Assembly: GCA_018432315.1 (NCBI GenBank)
Contig: JAHDLB010000042.1
Span: 1 to 64,000, forward strand
Direction of reading: 5' to 3'
From: Anaerolineae bacterium
Lineage (GTDB): Bacteria > Chloroflexota > Anaerolineae > Aggregatilineales > Aggregatilineaceae
DNA: 64,000 nucleotides
Below are positions 45,044-53,167 of this stretch, piece after piece. The notes below the pieces were generated by a model. It saw only the letters and a program-made list of their open reading frames with translations, did not search any database and was not told the DNA's origin. The stretch's first letter is position 1. Each line of letters begins with the position of its first letter. The translations under genes were made by a program, and so were the position numbers.

Positions 45044-46216
45044 TCATGCCGGCGCCAGTACGCCCGCCCCGGCGGACGCGCTCACCGGGTAAACGTGCGG
45101 CTCGCGCCCGGTCGATTGCCGGTAGGCGTCGCGCACCGCCGGGACGAACTGGCCCACGCGGTCGCGCTCGACGAACGCGACCATGCAGCCGCCGAACCCT
45201 GCCCCCGCCTGCCGCGCCCCGATGGCGCCCGGCGCGCCTAACATGGCCGCCATCATCGACTCCATGGCCGGGACGCTGATCTCGTAGAGATCGCGCGCGC
45301 CCGCGAACGATGCCGCCGCCAGCGCCCCGATCGCCGCCCGGTCACCGGCGGACAGCGCGCCGGCGAGGTCCAGCACACGCCGGTTTTCCTCGATGATGAA
45401 GCGCGCCCGGCGCCGCACCACGTCCGGCAGATCGCCCGCGTGGGCGTCGAGCTGGTCGAGGCTGGCGTCCCGAAGCGTCCGAATCTCCGGGTGATGCCCG
45501 GCCAGGATGGCCGCGCCCTGCTCGCATTGGGCGCGCCGTTCGGCGTACTCGGAGCCGCTCAGCTCGCGCTTGAACCGCGTATCGCAGATCACGACCTGGA
45601 TGCCGGGTTCGATCGCGGTGGCCTGCCCGGTCAGGTGGCGGCAGTCGAGCAGCACGGCGCACCCGTCCCGCCCGTGAACTGACGTGTACTGGTCGAGAAT
45701 CCCGCAGTTGACGCCGACGAAGCTGTTCTCGGCCCGCTGGCACAGCAGCGCGACCTGCAGCGGCTCGATCGCCCAGCCGCCCAGATCGCGGAACAACACG
45801 GCGGTCGCCACTTCGAGCGCGGCGGACGAGCTCAACCCGCTGCTCAACGGGACGGTGCTGTGAATCACCCCGTCGAAGCCGTGCAGCGCGTAGCCTTCTG
45901 CCTGGAACACGTGCGCCACGCCCTTGACGTAGTCGCCCCAGCGCGCCGCCGGGTCCCGCTGGATGTCGTCCAGGCTGAACGTGACGCGCTCACCCAGGTT
46001 GATCGAGTCGATGGCTACCACCCGGTCGGGCCGCGGGCGCGCCACGATCCAGATGTCCCGGTCGATGCTCATGGTCAGCACGAATCCCTGGTTGTAATCG
46101 GTATGGCTGCCCATCAGGTCGACGCGCCCCGGCGCGCGGACCCAGTGCGACGGCTCGCCGCCGAAGACCTGCGCGAAACGAGCCAGTACCTGCGATCGCC
46201 GGTCCGGTCCGGTCAT
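45044..46216 (-). CDS. galactokinase-like GHMP kinase
   Basis: 390 aa, GHMP family sugar kinase. Motifs in order: RAPGRVDLMGSHTDYNQG (residues 27-44), the ATP loop PLSSGLSSSAALEVA (about 122-136), NCGILDQYTS with the catalytic-base aspartate, and the third motif GAGFGGCMVAF. Galactokinase phosphorylates galactose at C1 for the Leloir pathway. In true galactokinases the sugar-binding motif is GEHTDYN; here the Glu is Ser (GSHTDYN), a residue that contacts the sugar, so the substrate may differ. No galT or galE lies nearby. It overlaps the UroD-like gene by four bases (ATGA). Confidence 0.85.
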   Translation of the reverse strand: MTGPDRRSQVLARFAQVFGGEPSHWVRAPGRVDLMGSHTDYNQGFVLTMSIDRDIWIVARPRPDRVVAIDSINLGERVTFSLDDIQRDPAARWGDYVKGVAHVFQAEGYALHGFDGVIHSTVPLSSGLSSSAALEVATAVLFRDLGGWAIEPLQVALLCQRAENSFVGVNCGILDQYTSVHGRDGCAVLLDCRHLTGQATAIEPGIQVVICDTRFKRELSGSEYAERRAQCEQGAAILAGHHPEIRTLRDASLDQLDAHAGDLPDVVRRRARFIIEENRRVLDLAGALSAGDRAAIGALAAASFAGARDLYEISVPAMESMMAAMLGAPGAIGARQAGAGFGGCMVAFVERDRVGQFVPAVRDAYRQSTGREPHVYPVSASAGAGVLAPA

Positions 46217-47241
46217 GAGTCTGTCTCCACGGGTGCAAAAGCCGCTAACAGGGCGTCCACGTTCGCCATCGGGATGTCAGCCATCATGCGATGCGACGGC
46301 GCCAGCATGATCCCCGTGCCGTCCGGCGCCAGGGCCCGCGCCGCTGCCACGACCGCCGCCCGGACGTCGTCCGGGGACCCGTTGGGCAGCACAGTCTGGG
46401 TCGAGATTCCGCCGTAGTATGACAGCCGCTCGCCGAACGTGTCGCGCAGCCAGCCGTGGTCGATCACCTCGGGCTGCACGGGGTTGAGCGTCGTCAGGCC
46501 GATCTCGACCAGGTCCGGCAGGACCGGCGCGATCTGCCCGTCGGAGTGCATGATCACCGGCAGGCTGGCCTCGCGGAACGGCTCGAACAGGCGCGCCAGC
46601 CGGGGCTTGATCAGCGTCCGCCACGCGGCAGGCGAGAACAGCATGTTCTTCTGCGCGCCGTAGTCGTCGCCGAAGTACCCGCCGTCCACGCCCAGCGCGA
46701 TAAAGCGCCGGATCAGGGCGAGCTGGATCGCGGTGATGCGGTCTAGCAGCTCGCCGGCGAAGCCGGGATCGAGCGCCGTGTCGGCCAGGAACGCCTCGAA
46801 TCCGCGCAGCAGCCACGCCCGCTCGAACAGGGCAAACCCGAAGTTGGGCGCGACGAAATGCTGGCCCGCGTCGGCAGCGACGGCCTGCGCCGCGTCGTCG
46901 AGCAGCCCAGGGGCGGATGGGTCCGGCCAGGGGAACGCGTCCAGGTCTTTCGAGTCCGCCAGCGGGCAGAAGCTGGGGAAGTAACCCTCCTCCTCGGTGT
47001 CGAAGCCGACGCCCCACCAGTCGTAGCGGGTTTTGCCGTCCGCGCTGAGCCGCCTGGGGAACGTCAGGTCGAGCCGGAGCAGGTGATTGCCCAGTCGTTG
47101 GGGCAGGTCCGCGGGCGCGACGCCGAAATGGGCGGCCAGCCTCTCGCCCATGGCGGCGGTGTAATTCACCTGGGTGGGGAGGCGGTCGACAGGCTCATAG
47201 GCCAGCGCCCGGCGCACGCGCTCCTTCGGCGTCAGGTTCAT
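46213..47241 (-). CDS. uroporphyrinogen decarboxylase-like (UroD/MtaA superfamily) protein
   Basis: 342 aa TIM-barrel protein of the UroD superfamily, seen from MNLTPKERVRRALAYEPVDRLP at the N-terminus, the VDGGYFGDDYGAQKNMLFSPAAW region and MHSDGQIAPVLPDLVEIGL. True HemE has FAGAPWT, which is absent, and zinc methyltransferases such as MtbA have a His-x-Cys where this has HSDG. It therefore belongs to the poorly understood group often found beside sugar genes in Chloroflexota and similar bacteria. Function unknown. ATG 47241 has AGGGAG upstream. First gene of an operon with the galactokinase-like and S58 peptidase genes. Confidence 0.85.
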   Translation of the reverse strand: MNLTPKERVRRALAYEPVDRLPTQVNYTAAMGERLAAHFGVAPADLPQRLGNHLLRLDLTFPRRLSADGKTRYDWWGVGFDTEEEGYFPSFCPLADSKDLDAFPWPDPSAPGLLDDAAQAVAADAGQHFVAPNFGFALFERAWLLRGFEAFLADTALDPGFAGELLDRITAIQLALIRRFIALGVDGGYFGDDYGAQKNMLFSPAAWRTLIKPRLARLFEPFREASLPVIMHSDGQIAPVLPDLVEIGLTTLNPVQPEVIDHGWLRDTFGERLSYYGGISTQTVLPNGSPDDVRAAVVAAARALAPDGTGIMLAPSHRMMADIPMANVDALLAAFAPVETDS

Positions 47242-47315
47242 GCAGTTCGCTCCCTTTCCGTCGTGCTGTAGATGCTCAGCGCCCATTGTGGCGCGTTCGC
47301 CGCGTTTGCGCCACC

Positions 47316-47783
47316 CTACGCGCCCCGGTCAGGATCGCGTTCGCCAGCCGGAACGCCTCCCCTGGCCGCAGCGTCCGCCCGCGCCTGCTGAATGGCGCGG
47401 CAGGTCGAAGCGGCGTCGTTGAGGAACGTGAACGCGAACGGAACGCCCCGCACCGAAAATCGGACGGCGGGCACGGCGAACCACACGCGGGCGGTCGCCA
47501 GGTTTTCGATCAACTCCAGTGGCAGGCTCAAGAAGTCGGTGGTCGTGGCAATCGTGTCGAGCTTGGTCAGGAAGACGACGCGGTGATCCGTGACCACCAG
47601 TAAGCCATCAGGACGATCCCACAGGCTGCACGGGTTCCAGTACTTCGCGATGCGCTGCTGCCGGATGTGCTCGTGCTCCGGGCCCCCCAGCGAGCGGATG
47701 AGTTGGGCCGATTCGCTTTTGGAGCGATTCATCTTCAGCAGCACCGTGCCGTATTCGAAGATGACCTTTCCCACCTCGTCCAT
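47316..47783 (-). CDS. small protein with a PH/GRAM-like domain
   Basis: 155 aa, not matched to a named family. The central part (PDGLLVVTDHRVVFLTK, then LSLPLELIENLATARVWF and RFSVRGVPFAFTFLND) has the strand pattern of bacterial PH/GRAM-like domains, which bind lipids or proteins at membranes. No signal peptide or membrane segment. ATG 47783 has GGAGG upstream, so it is very likely a real gene. It lies 46 bases after the pentapeptide gene end and could be co-transcribed with it. Confidence 0.65.
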   Translation of the reverse strand: MDEVGKVIFEYGTVLLKMNRSKSESAQLIRSLGGPEHEHIRQQRIAKYWNPCSLWDRPDGLLVVTDHRVVFLTKLDTIATTTDFLSLPLELIENLATARVWFAVPAVRFSVRGVPFAFTFLNDAASTCRAIQQARADAAARGGVPAGERDPDRGA

Positions 47784-47829
47784 GGCTGAACCTCCAGGAT
47801 GTGTACAGGCGCGCCGGCGCCGGGGAGCG

Positions 47830-48807
47830 TTATCCGGGCATGGTGGTGAAGCGGCTCAACTGGGCGCCCCGTTTCCAGCGAGTCCCGTCGGGCAGCGTGG
47901 TGTCTTCGTCAAAGAGGGCGCCTTCCAGCCGCGTGTTTTGCAGAAGAGCGTCGCGCAGGTTGGCCCCGCGCAAATTGGCCTCGCGCAGGTCGGCGCCGGA
48001 CAGGTGCGCGAGCTCGAGCCGGGCGCGTTCCAGGTTGGCCCCGGCCAGGTTGGCCCGCTGGAACTGGGCGGAGGTGAGATCCGCGCGCGCCAAGGTGGCC
48101 GCCTCCAGATTCGCGCCCCACAGCCGCGCGCGTTGCAGCGTGCCATCGTCCAGGGTGGCCGCCTCCAGGTTGGCCCGGTTCAGGGTGGCGTGGTCCAGAC
48201 ACGCGCTCTGAAGGTACGCGCCGCGCAAATGAGCGCCCTGCAGGTTGGCGTTCTGCAGGTTGGCGCCTTGCAGATAAGCGCCGTCGAGTTGGGCGCCCTG
48301 CAACTGCGCGCCTTGCAGGTTCGCCTTGCCCAGCTTGGCATCGTTCAGGCAGGCGTCGCGCAGGTTGGCGTCGCTCAGATTCGCGCCCCACAGCCGCGCG
48401 CCTTCGAGGTGCGCGTGCTCCAGGTTCGAGCCGCGCAAATCGGACTCTTCCAGATTGGCCCCGCGCAGGTCCTTGCCGGAAAGCTGCTGGCCCTCGATCA
48501 GGCGCTGCGCCAATTGACCCATTATGGCCTGAAAGGACTCGGCGAGGTGGCGGTCCTGCGGCGAATCGCCGAGCAGATCGCTGACCACGGCACCCAGATC
48601 GTCGATCACGTCTCCCAGAAAACACTCCGCGACCGCGCCCGTCCAGAAGGGCAGCAAGCCGTGCCGGGTCAGGAACACGATCAGGTCGTCGCGCTCTGCC
48701 TGGGGGATGGCGTGCCACGGGCATAATTCCGAATCAGGGGATGCCCGGTTCCGGCACCGGACTCCCTGCCGCGTGAAAGCGGTGCATTGTTGGCGCTTGC
48801 CGGTCAT
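47830..48807 (-). CDS. pentapeptide-repeat protein with N-terminal Cys3-His zinc motif
   Basis: 325 aa. Residues 110-305 are about 39 tandem A(N/D)LxX pentapeptides (GANLEESDLRGSNLEHAHLE and so on), which fold as a right-handed square beta helix. The N-terminus has C8, C18, C29 and H32 (CTAFTRQGVRC, SELCPWH), the small zinc-knuckle seen in DUF5763-like proteins, followed by a helical linker. Some pentapeptide proteins mimic DNA and protect gyrase, but most have unknown roles. ATG 48807 is preceded by GGAG at short spacing; a GTG at 48870 is possible. Confidence 0.85.
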   Translation of the reverse strand: MTGKRQQCTAFTRQGVRCRNRASPDSELCPWHAIPQAERDDLIVFLTRHGLLPFWTGAVAECFLGDVIDDLGAVVSDLLGDSPQDRHLAESFQAIMGQLAQRLIEGQQLSGKDLRGANLEESDLRGSNLEHAHLEGARLWGANLSDANLRDACLNDAKLGKANLQGAQLQGAQLDGAYLQGANLQNANLQGAHLRGAYLQSACLDHATLNRANLEAATLDDGTLQRARLWGANLEAATLARADLTSAQFQRANLAGANLERARLELAHLSGADLREANLRGANLRDALLQNTRLEGALFDEDTTLPDGTRWKRGAQLSRFTTMPG

Positions 48808-49059
48808 CTCTCCACCCCACAAACCTGCGATCGACAGGCGGATAGTGCGAACGCCGCCCAACAGGCTCACCTATAGCATACCGTTTTTTCGCACATTCAG
48901 AAATGGGTGAATTCGGAGGATCGGCATGGAGACGCACAAAATCAGCCGGCGCCCGGTGGGCGGCGCCGCCGTCACAGCAGGAGATGAGGAACGGTTGCCG
49001 GCCCTCCTCGCGGAGCAGAGCCAGCCGTCACGGTGTTATCCGGACGGGGGAGACAGGCC

Positions 49060-49081
49060 GGGGCCGGTGTGAGCCGGCCCC
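49060..49081 (-). terminator. GC-rich hairpin after the TadE-like gene
   Basis: GGGGCCGG (49060-49067) pairs exactly with CCGGCCCC (49074-49081) around a 6-base loop, 18 bases downstream of the minus-strand stop at 49099. There is no T-tract, so it may work with Rho or only stabilise the RNA end. The rest of 48871-49098 shows no gene. Confidence 0.4.
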
Positions 49082-49098
49082 ACAACAGCAGCCGAATG

Positions 49099-49776
49099 TC
49101 AGTCCAGGCCGCACTCGTCGTCGGTGCCCTGGCGGATGGCTACCGGCGCCGTGATCGTGCTGTGATACGTTTCCGTACCGGCCTTGATGGTGACCTCGGT
49201 GATCGACCAGTCGTAGTGCCCGGCGAGCGTCAGCAGGACGACCCGCGAGTCGCTGGCCGACGCCGTCAGGCTGCGGCTGGCGAGCATCAGGCCGTTCAGG
49301 CTCTGTGTCTGCTTGGATGGCTTGCCGGTCCCATACGGCGTGTCGAACTTCAGGCCGGTCGCGCCGGTCTTGGGATCGGTGCCATATTCATACTTTTCGC
49401 TGGCTGCGACGATCTTGTCGACCAGCCCTGCCGGGAACCCCAGGACCCAGTGGCTGATATCAGTATCGCAGCCGTTGGTCACCTTGTAGCCCACCGTCGT
49501 CTGGTCGTTGACTTCGTCGTAATTGTTGGTGACCAGCTCGATGGTGTAGCAGTCCAGGTACGCCGTATCCGGCCCTTCTTCTTCCTCGACCGGCTCTTCA
49601 CAGCGCAGGTCGGTCGGGTTCAGGTAGTCCACCGTCCGCAGGATGGACTTGTTGAACCAGGTCGCAATCCCGCTCGCCATCAACATGATGATGATTGAGG
49701 CGGGAATGGTCGGCCAGTATTCCATCAGAGCCTGGCCCCGCTGCCATTTAATCCACCGCGATTGTCTCGGTTTCAT
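49099..49776 (-). CDS. TadE/Flp-like membrane-anchored extracytoplasmic protein
   Basis: 225 aa. The N-terminus KWQRGQALMEYWPTIPASIII followed by MLMASGIATWF (about residues 10-42) copies the start of TadE/TadG and Flp pilins: basic stretch, GQALxEY, then one membrane helix. The remaining ~180 residues, acidic (EEPVEEEEGPD) and with paired cysteines (C59-C77 region and C104), would face outside. No other tad pilus genes are in the window. ATG 49776 has AGGAGGG upstream. Divergent from the NarX-type kinase. The C-terminal part matches nothing I recognise. Confidence 0.7.
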   Translation of the reverse strand: MKPRQSRWIKWQRGQALMEYWPTIPASIIIMLMASGIATWFNKSILRTVDYLNPTDLRCEEPVEEEEGPDTAYLDCYTIELVTNNYDEVNDQTTVGYKVTNGCDTDISHWVLGFPAGLVDKIVAASEKYEYGTDPKTGATGLKFDTPYGTGKPSKQTQSLNGLMLASRSLTASASDSRVVLLTLAGHYDWSITEVTIKAGTETYHSTITAPVAIRQGTDDECGLD

Positions 49777-49978
49777 CGTCGTGCCCTCCTGAACAAATGA
49801 TGATGGCTTGTTGTGCGTTTCGATAACTGTGTGTTCGATCGCCTTTACCGCTAAAACGTCAGGCAGCCGCCAATATTCCCTGAATTCCGTAAATTCCGTC
49901 GACGTATTCACGAATTCTTAACAAATCGTTCACGTCCGGCGGGGAAGGCGGTTCCGGGAGGTGCGTCGCGGGGAAATA

Positions 49979-50007
49979 TTGTATGCCGCGCTTCTAAGAA
50001 CTATACT
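49979..50007 (+). promoter_or_regulatory. candidate promoter for the NarX-NarL pair
   Basis: TTGTAT (49979-49984), a 17-base spacer and TATACT (50002-50007) lie 30 bases before the kinase start. The -10 matches five of six, the -35 only three of six, which would suit an activated promoter. The surrounding sequence is AT-rich compared with neighbours. Confidence 0.4.
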
Positions 50008-50036
50008 GAATACAATAATAGATTCATTCATGGTGC

Positions 50037-51932
50037 GTGGTGAGCCTCCGAAGCAAGCTGGGTCTGCTGTTCGTGTCGTTTCTGAGCCTGGTGACGATCT
50101 CCGTCGCGGTGACGGCGTGGGTGATCGACGACCAGCAGGCCGACGCGCTGGTGATCAACCTGGCCGGGCGCCAGCGGATGCTCATCCAGCAGATCACGCG
50201 CGAGGCGCTGCTGGCCGAGCGCCAGCCCGACGGCGCCGCGCACCTGCCGGTCATGCGCGAAGCGGCTGACCGGTTCGACCGGACGCTGCACGCCCTGCTC
50301 GATGGCGGGCCGGCGCCCTACCTGCCCGGCGAGCAGGTGACGCTCCCGGCGGCGGATGAGGCCACCATTCGCCGCGAGCTGGGCGCTATTGCAGATGCGT
50401 GGGCGGTGTTCGCGGGGCACCTCGCCACGATCGAATCGGCGAGCGCGGGCAGTCCGGCCCGGCAAACGGCGCTGGATGCGGTCGAGCGGCTGGCCCCGGA
50501 GCTGGCCGAACGGACCGATCGCGTCGTGCGGCTGTACGAAGACGAGTCGACGCGCAAGATCGCCCGGCTGCGCTGGATTCAGGCCGGGTTTTTCGCGGGC
50601 GCGGTGGCGCTGTTGGCCGCCGGACTGGTGACCGTGCGCCGGTCGGTGATCCTGCCGCTGGGCGCGCTGGCGCGGGCCGCCCGGCGCATCGGGCAGGGCA
50701 ACCTGGACGATCCTGTCGCCGTGCGGGGCCCGCGCGAGCTGGCGGCGCTGGCGCAGAGCTTCGAGGCGATGCGCGGCCAGCTCAAGGCCGGGCACGACGA
50801 CCTGGAGCTGCGCGTCCGGCAGCGCACGCGCGAGCTGACTGCGCTCTACGACGTGATCCGCGAGATCTCGGCGCGCCTGGAGATCGACCACGTGCTGCAC
50901 TCGGTGACGGCCAAAGCCCGCGACCTGATCGACAGCGACGTCGCGTTTCTGTGCCTGCTCGACGACGAGGGCCGGTCGCTCAGCCTGAAGTCCCACGAGG
51001 GACCGCCCGACGCGGTGTGTGGGACGTGCGTGCTGGCCCGGCGGTCGGTGGCCGGGCGGGTGCTCGATCACGGTGGCGCGCTGATCTGCGACGTGCCGGG
51101 CTGCCGGAACATCGCGCCGCACTACCGGGCCAGCCACATGGCCGCGCCGCTGCACGCGGGCGACCGGGTGATCGGCGCGCTGTGTGTGGGCAGCGCCCGG
51201 CGCGCGCAGTATTCGGCGGACCAGGCGCGGCTGTTGACCGAGCTGGCGAACTCGACGGCGATCGCGCTGGACAACGCGCGCCTGTACGAGCAGGCCGAGC
51301 GCCTCGCCGCGCTGGAGGAGCGCCAGCGGATCGCGGCGGAGATGCACGACGGGCTGGCGCAGACGCTGAGCTATTTGCAGATCAAGACCGGGCAGGTGGC
51401 CGACCTGCTGGCGCAGGACGCGCTGGCCGAGGTCGCGCCGCACCTGGACCAGATCGCGGCGGCGCTGGACCGGGCCGGGCTGGACGTGCGCCGGTCCATC
51501 GCCAGCCTGCAAGCCGAGATCGAGCCGCCGCAGCCGCTGCAGGGGCGGCTGGGCGATCTCGTCGCGGAACTCGCGGCGGTGGGCGGCCCGCCCGCCGATT
51601 TGATCGCCCCGGATCAACCGGTCGTGGTGCCGCCCGACGAGGCGAGCCAGGTGCTGCGCATCACGCAGGAGGCGCTGCACAACGCGCGCCGCCACGCGGG
51701 CGCGGCGCGTATCACGGTCCGGCTGGACCGGGACGGGACTCGGCACCGGATCACCGTTCGGGATGACGGCTGCGGGTTCGACCCGGCGGAGGCTGCGCTC
51801 AACGGCAAGGGCCATTTCGGCCTCAGCATCATGCGGGCGCGCGCGTCCCGGCTGGGCGGCGATCTGGCGATTCGGACGGCGCCGGGCGCCGGCACCGAAG
51901 TGATCCTCACGTGGCCCGCCGGGCCGGAATGA
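50037..51932 (+). CDS. narX: NarX-type nitrate/nitrite sensor histidine kinase
   Basis: 631 aa. TM1 at about 8-30, periplasmic PilJ-type sensor to about 178 with a P-box-like motif (INLAGRQRMLIQQITREALL in two parts, residues 40-60) that binds nitrate in NarX, TM2 at 181-200, HAMP to 255, a GAF domain (270-415), and a HisKA_3/HATPase module with H437 in AAEMHDGLAQTL, N-box EALHNARRHAG and DDGCGFD. The GAF domain has C328-x2-C331 and C351-x4-C356, a possible metal or iron-sulfur site. It is followed by its response regulator and by the nar genes, so it probably controls nitrate respiration. The start codon is GTG (50037 or 50040). Confidence 0.88.
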   Translation: MVSLRSKLGLLFVSFLSLVTISVAVTAWVIDDQQADALVINLAGRQRMLIQQITREALLAERQPDGAAHLPVMREAADRFDRTLHALLDGGPAPYLPGEQVTLPAADEATIRRELGAIADAWAVFAGHLATIESASAGSPARQTALDAVERLAPELAERTDRVVRLYEDESTRKIARLRWIQAGFFAGAVALLAAGLVTVRRSVILPLGALARAARRIGQGNLDDPVAVRGPRELAALAQSFEAMRGQLKAGHDDLELRVRQRTRELTALYDVIREISARLEIDHVLHSVTAKARDLIDSDVAFLCLLDDEGRSLSLKSHEGPPDAVCGTCVLARRSVAGRVLDHGGALICDVPGCRNIAPHYRASHMAAPLHAGDRVIGALCVGSARRAQYSADQARLLTELANSTAIALDNARLYEQAERLAALEERQRIAAEMHDGLAQTLSYLQIKTGQVADLLAQDALAEVAPHLDQIAAALDRAGLDVRRSIASLQAEIEPPQPLQGRLGDLVAELAAVGGPPADLIAPDQPVVVPPDEASQVLRITQEALHNARRHAGAARITVRLDRDGTRHRITVRDDGCGFDPAEAALNGKGHFGLSIMRARASRLGGDLAIRTAPGAGTEVILTWPAGPE

Positions 51933-51947
51933 GAGGGAGAAGGCAAG

Positions 51948-52601
51948 ATGGACCCCATACGCGTGTTGTTGGCCGACGATCACGCGCTGTTCCGCGAGGG
52001 GCTGGCGAGCATCATCGCGGCCCAGCCCGATATGACGATCGTCGGTGAGGCGGGTGATGGCCTGGAAGCGCTGGTGAAAGCCAGAGAACTGAAGCCCGAC
52101 CTGATCCTGATGGACGTGACCATGCCCGGCTGTGATGGCCTGGAGGCCACCCGCCAGATCAAAGAGGCGCTGCCGGACGTGGTGATCGTGGTGCTGACCG
52201 TGCACAGCGACGAGGAAAAGCTGTTCCAGGCGATCAAGAACGGGGCGCAGGGCTACCTGCTCAAGAGCATTCGCTCGCAGGCCATGCTCGACCTGATTCG
52301 CGGCGCGCTGCGCGGCGAGGCGGCCATCACGCCGGTGCTGGCCGGGTACATGCTCGAGGAGTTCCGCCGCCTGAGCCACGCCGCGCCCGACGGCGAGGCG
52401 TTCCCGGTCGAAACGCTGACCTTCCGCGAGCAGGACGTGCTGGCCCAGGTGGCCGCCGGCGCGACCGACAAAGAGATCGCCGAGGCGCTGAGCATCAGCC
52501 TGCACACCGTCAAGAGCCACATGCGGAACATCCTCTCCAAGCTGCACGTCAACAACCGCTACGACGCGGCGAAGATCGCCCGCTACAAAGGGCTGGTGTG
52601 A
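51948..52601 (+). CDS. narL: NarL/LuxR-family response regulator
   Basis: 217 aa. Receiver domain with the acidic pair D10-D11 (LADDH), phospho-acceptor D56 (LILMDVTMPG) and the conserved lysine in GYLLKSI; then a LuxR-type helix-turn-helix (TFREQDVLAQVAAGATDKEI, SISLHTVKSHMRNILSKLHV). It starts 15 bases after the kinase gene with GGGAGAAGG upstream and would be its partner, binding DNA to switch on the nar genes. A perfect terminator follows. Confidence 0.93.
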   Translation: MDPIRVLLADDHALFREGLASIIAAQPDMTIVGEAGDGLEALVKARELKPDLILMDVTMPGCDGLEATRQIKEALPDVVIVVLTVHSDEEKLFQAIKNGAQGYLLKSIRSQAMLDLIRGALRGEAAITPVLAGYMLEEFRRLSHAAPDGEAFPVETLTFREQDVLAQVAAGATDKEIAEALSISLHTVKSHMRNILSKLHVNNRYDAAKIARYKGLV

Positions 52602-52648
52602 TCGTCCTCGCCGCCTGCTCGATCCTCAAGAACTAGTTCTTCCCCTTC

Positions 52649-52677
52649 AACGAGCGATGACCAGATCGCTCGTTTTT
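52649..52677 (+). terminator. intrinsic terminator after narL
   Basis: ACGAGCGAT (52650-52658) pairs with ATCGCTCGT (52665-52673), flanked by A and T pairs and followed by TTTTT. This separates the regulatory pair from the structural nar genes, so the latter need their own promoter in 52678-52756 or within the next gene. Confidence 0.88.
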
Positions 52678-52756
52678 CATGCCACGCGTCGGGCCGCGAA
52701 CGTTACCCCGCGCGCCGCGTTCCGGTACGCTGGAACAAACGTGAGGGCCGGACGGT

Positions 52757-53167
52757 ATGGCAGCGCATCGAATCTTGCTGGTGAGCACACACCCCTTGTT
52801 GAGCGAGGGCTTGCAGCGCGTGCTGGGCGCGATGGACGACCTGGCGCTGGTCGGCCCGCTGGCGTTGGAGCGGTTCGACCTGGACAGCCTGGCGGGATAC
52901 GCGCCGGACGTGGTCTTGTTCGCCGGCGAGGATGACGACGATCCGGCGATTGGCGCGCGCGTGCTGTCGATCTTGCAGCACGCCCCGGACCTGCCGGTAA
53001 TCCAGGTGGGGCTGTCGGGCCACAACGTGGTGCGCGTGTACACGTCCCATACGCTGCCCGCCCGCAGCGTGGACCTGATCGACACGATTCGCGCGCTGCG
53101 GGCGCGGGTGGCGCGGGGCAGCGAATTCGAACAGGGTGCTATGCGAGGCGAGGATGATGCTGATTAG
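52757..53167 (+). CDS. degenerate receiver-like protein
   Basis: 136 aa. The N-terminus HRILLVSTHPLLSEGLQRVLGA lines up with the start of NarL-type receivers (compare the neighbouring regulator), but the acidic pair is replaced by Ser-Thr and the phospho-acceptor place in PDVVLFAGEDDDDP is not a clean Asp. It has no DNA-binding domain. It may be a phosphorylation-independent regulator or a binding partner; function is unknown. Its 3' end overlaps the next gene by 14 bases, so it is co-translated with the nar operon. GAGGG precedes the ATG. Confidence 0.7.
   Translation: MAAHRILLVSTHPLLSEGLQRVLGAMDDLALVGPLALERFDLDSLAGYAPDVVLFAGEDDDDPAIGARVLSILQHAPDLPVIQVGLSGHNVVRVYTSHTLPARSVDLIDTIRALRARVARGSEFEQGAMRGEDDAD

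Noticed and set aside
47830..48807. The repetitive pentapeptide DNA as a CRISPR or satellite repeat
   Set aside because: The 15-base periodicity is degenerate and matches coding pentapeptides; no identical repeats with unique spacers.
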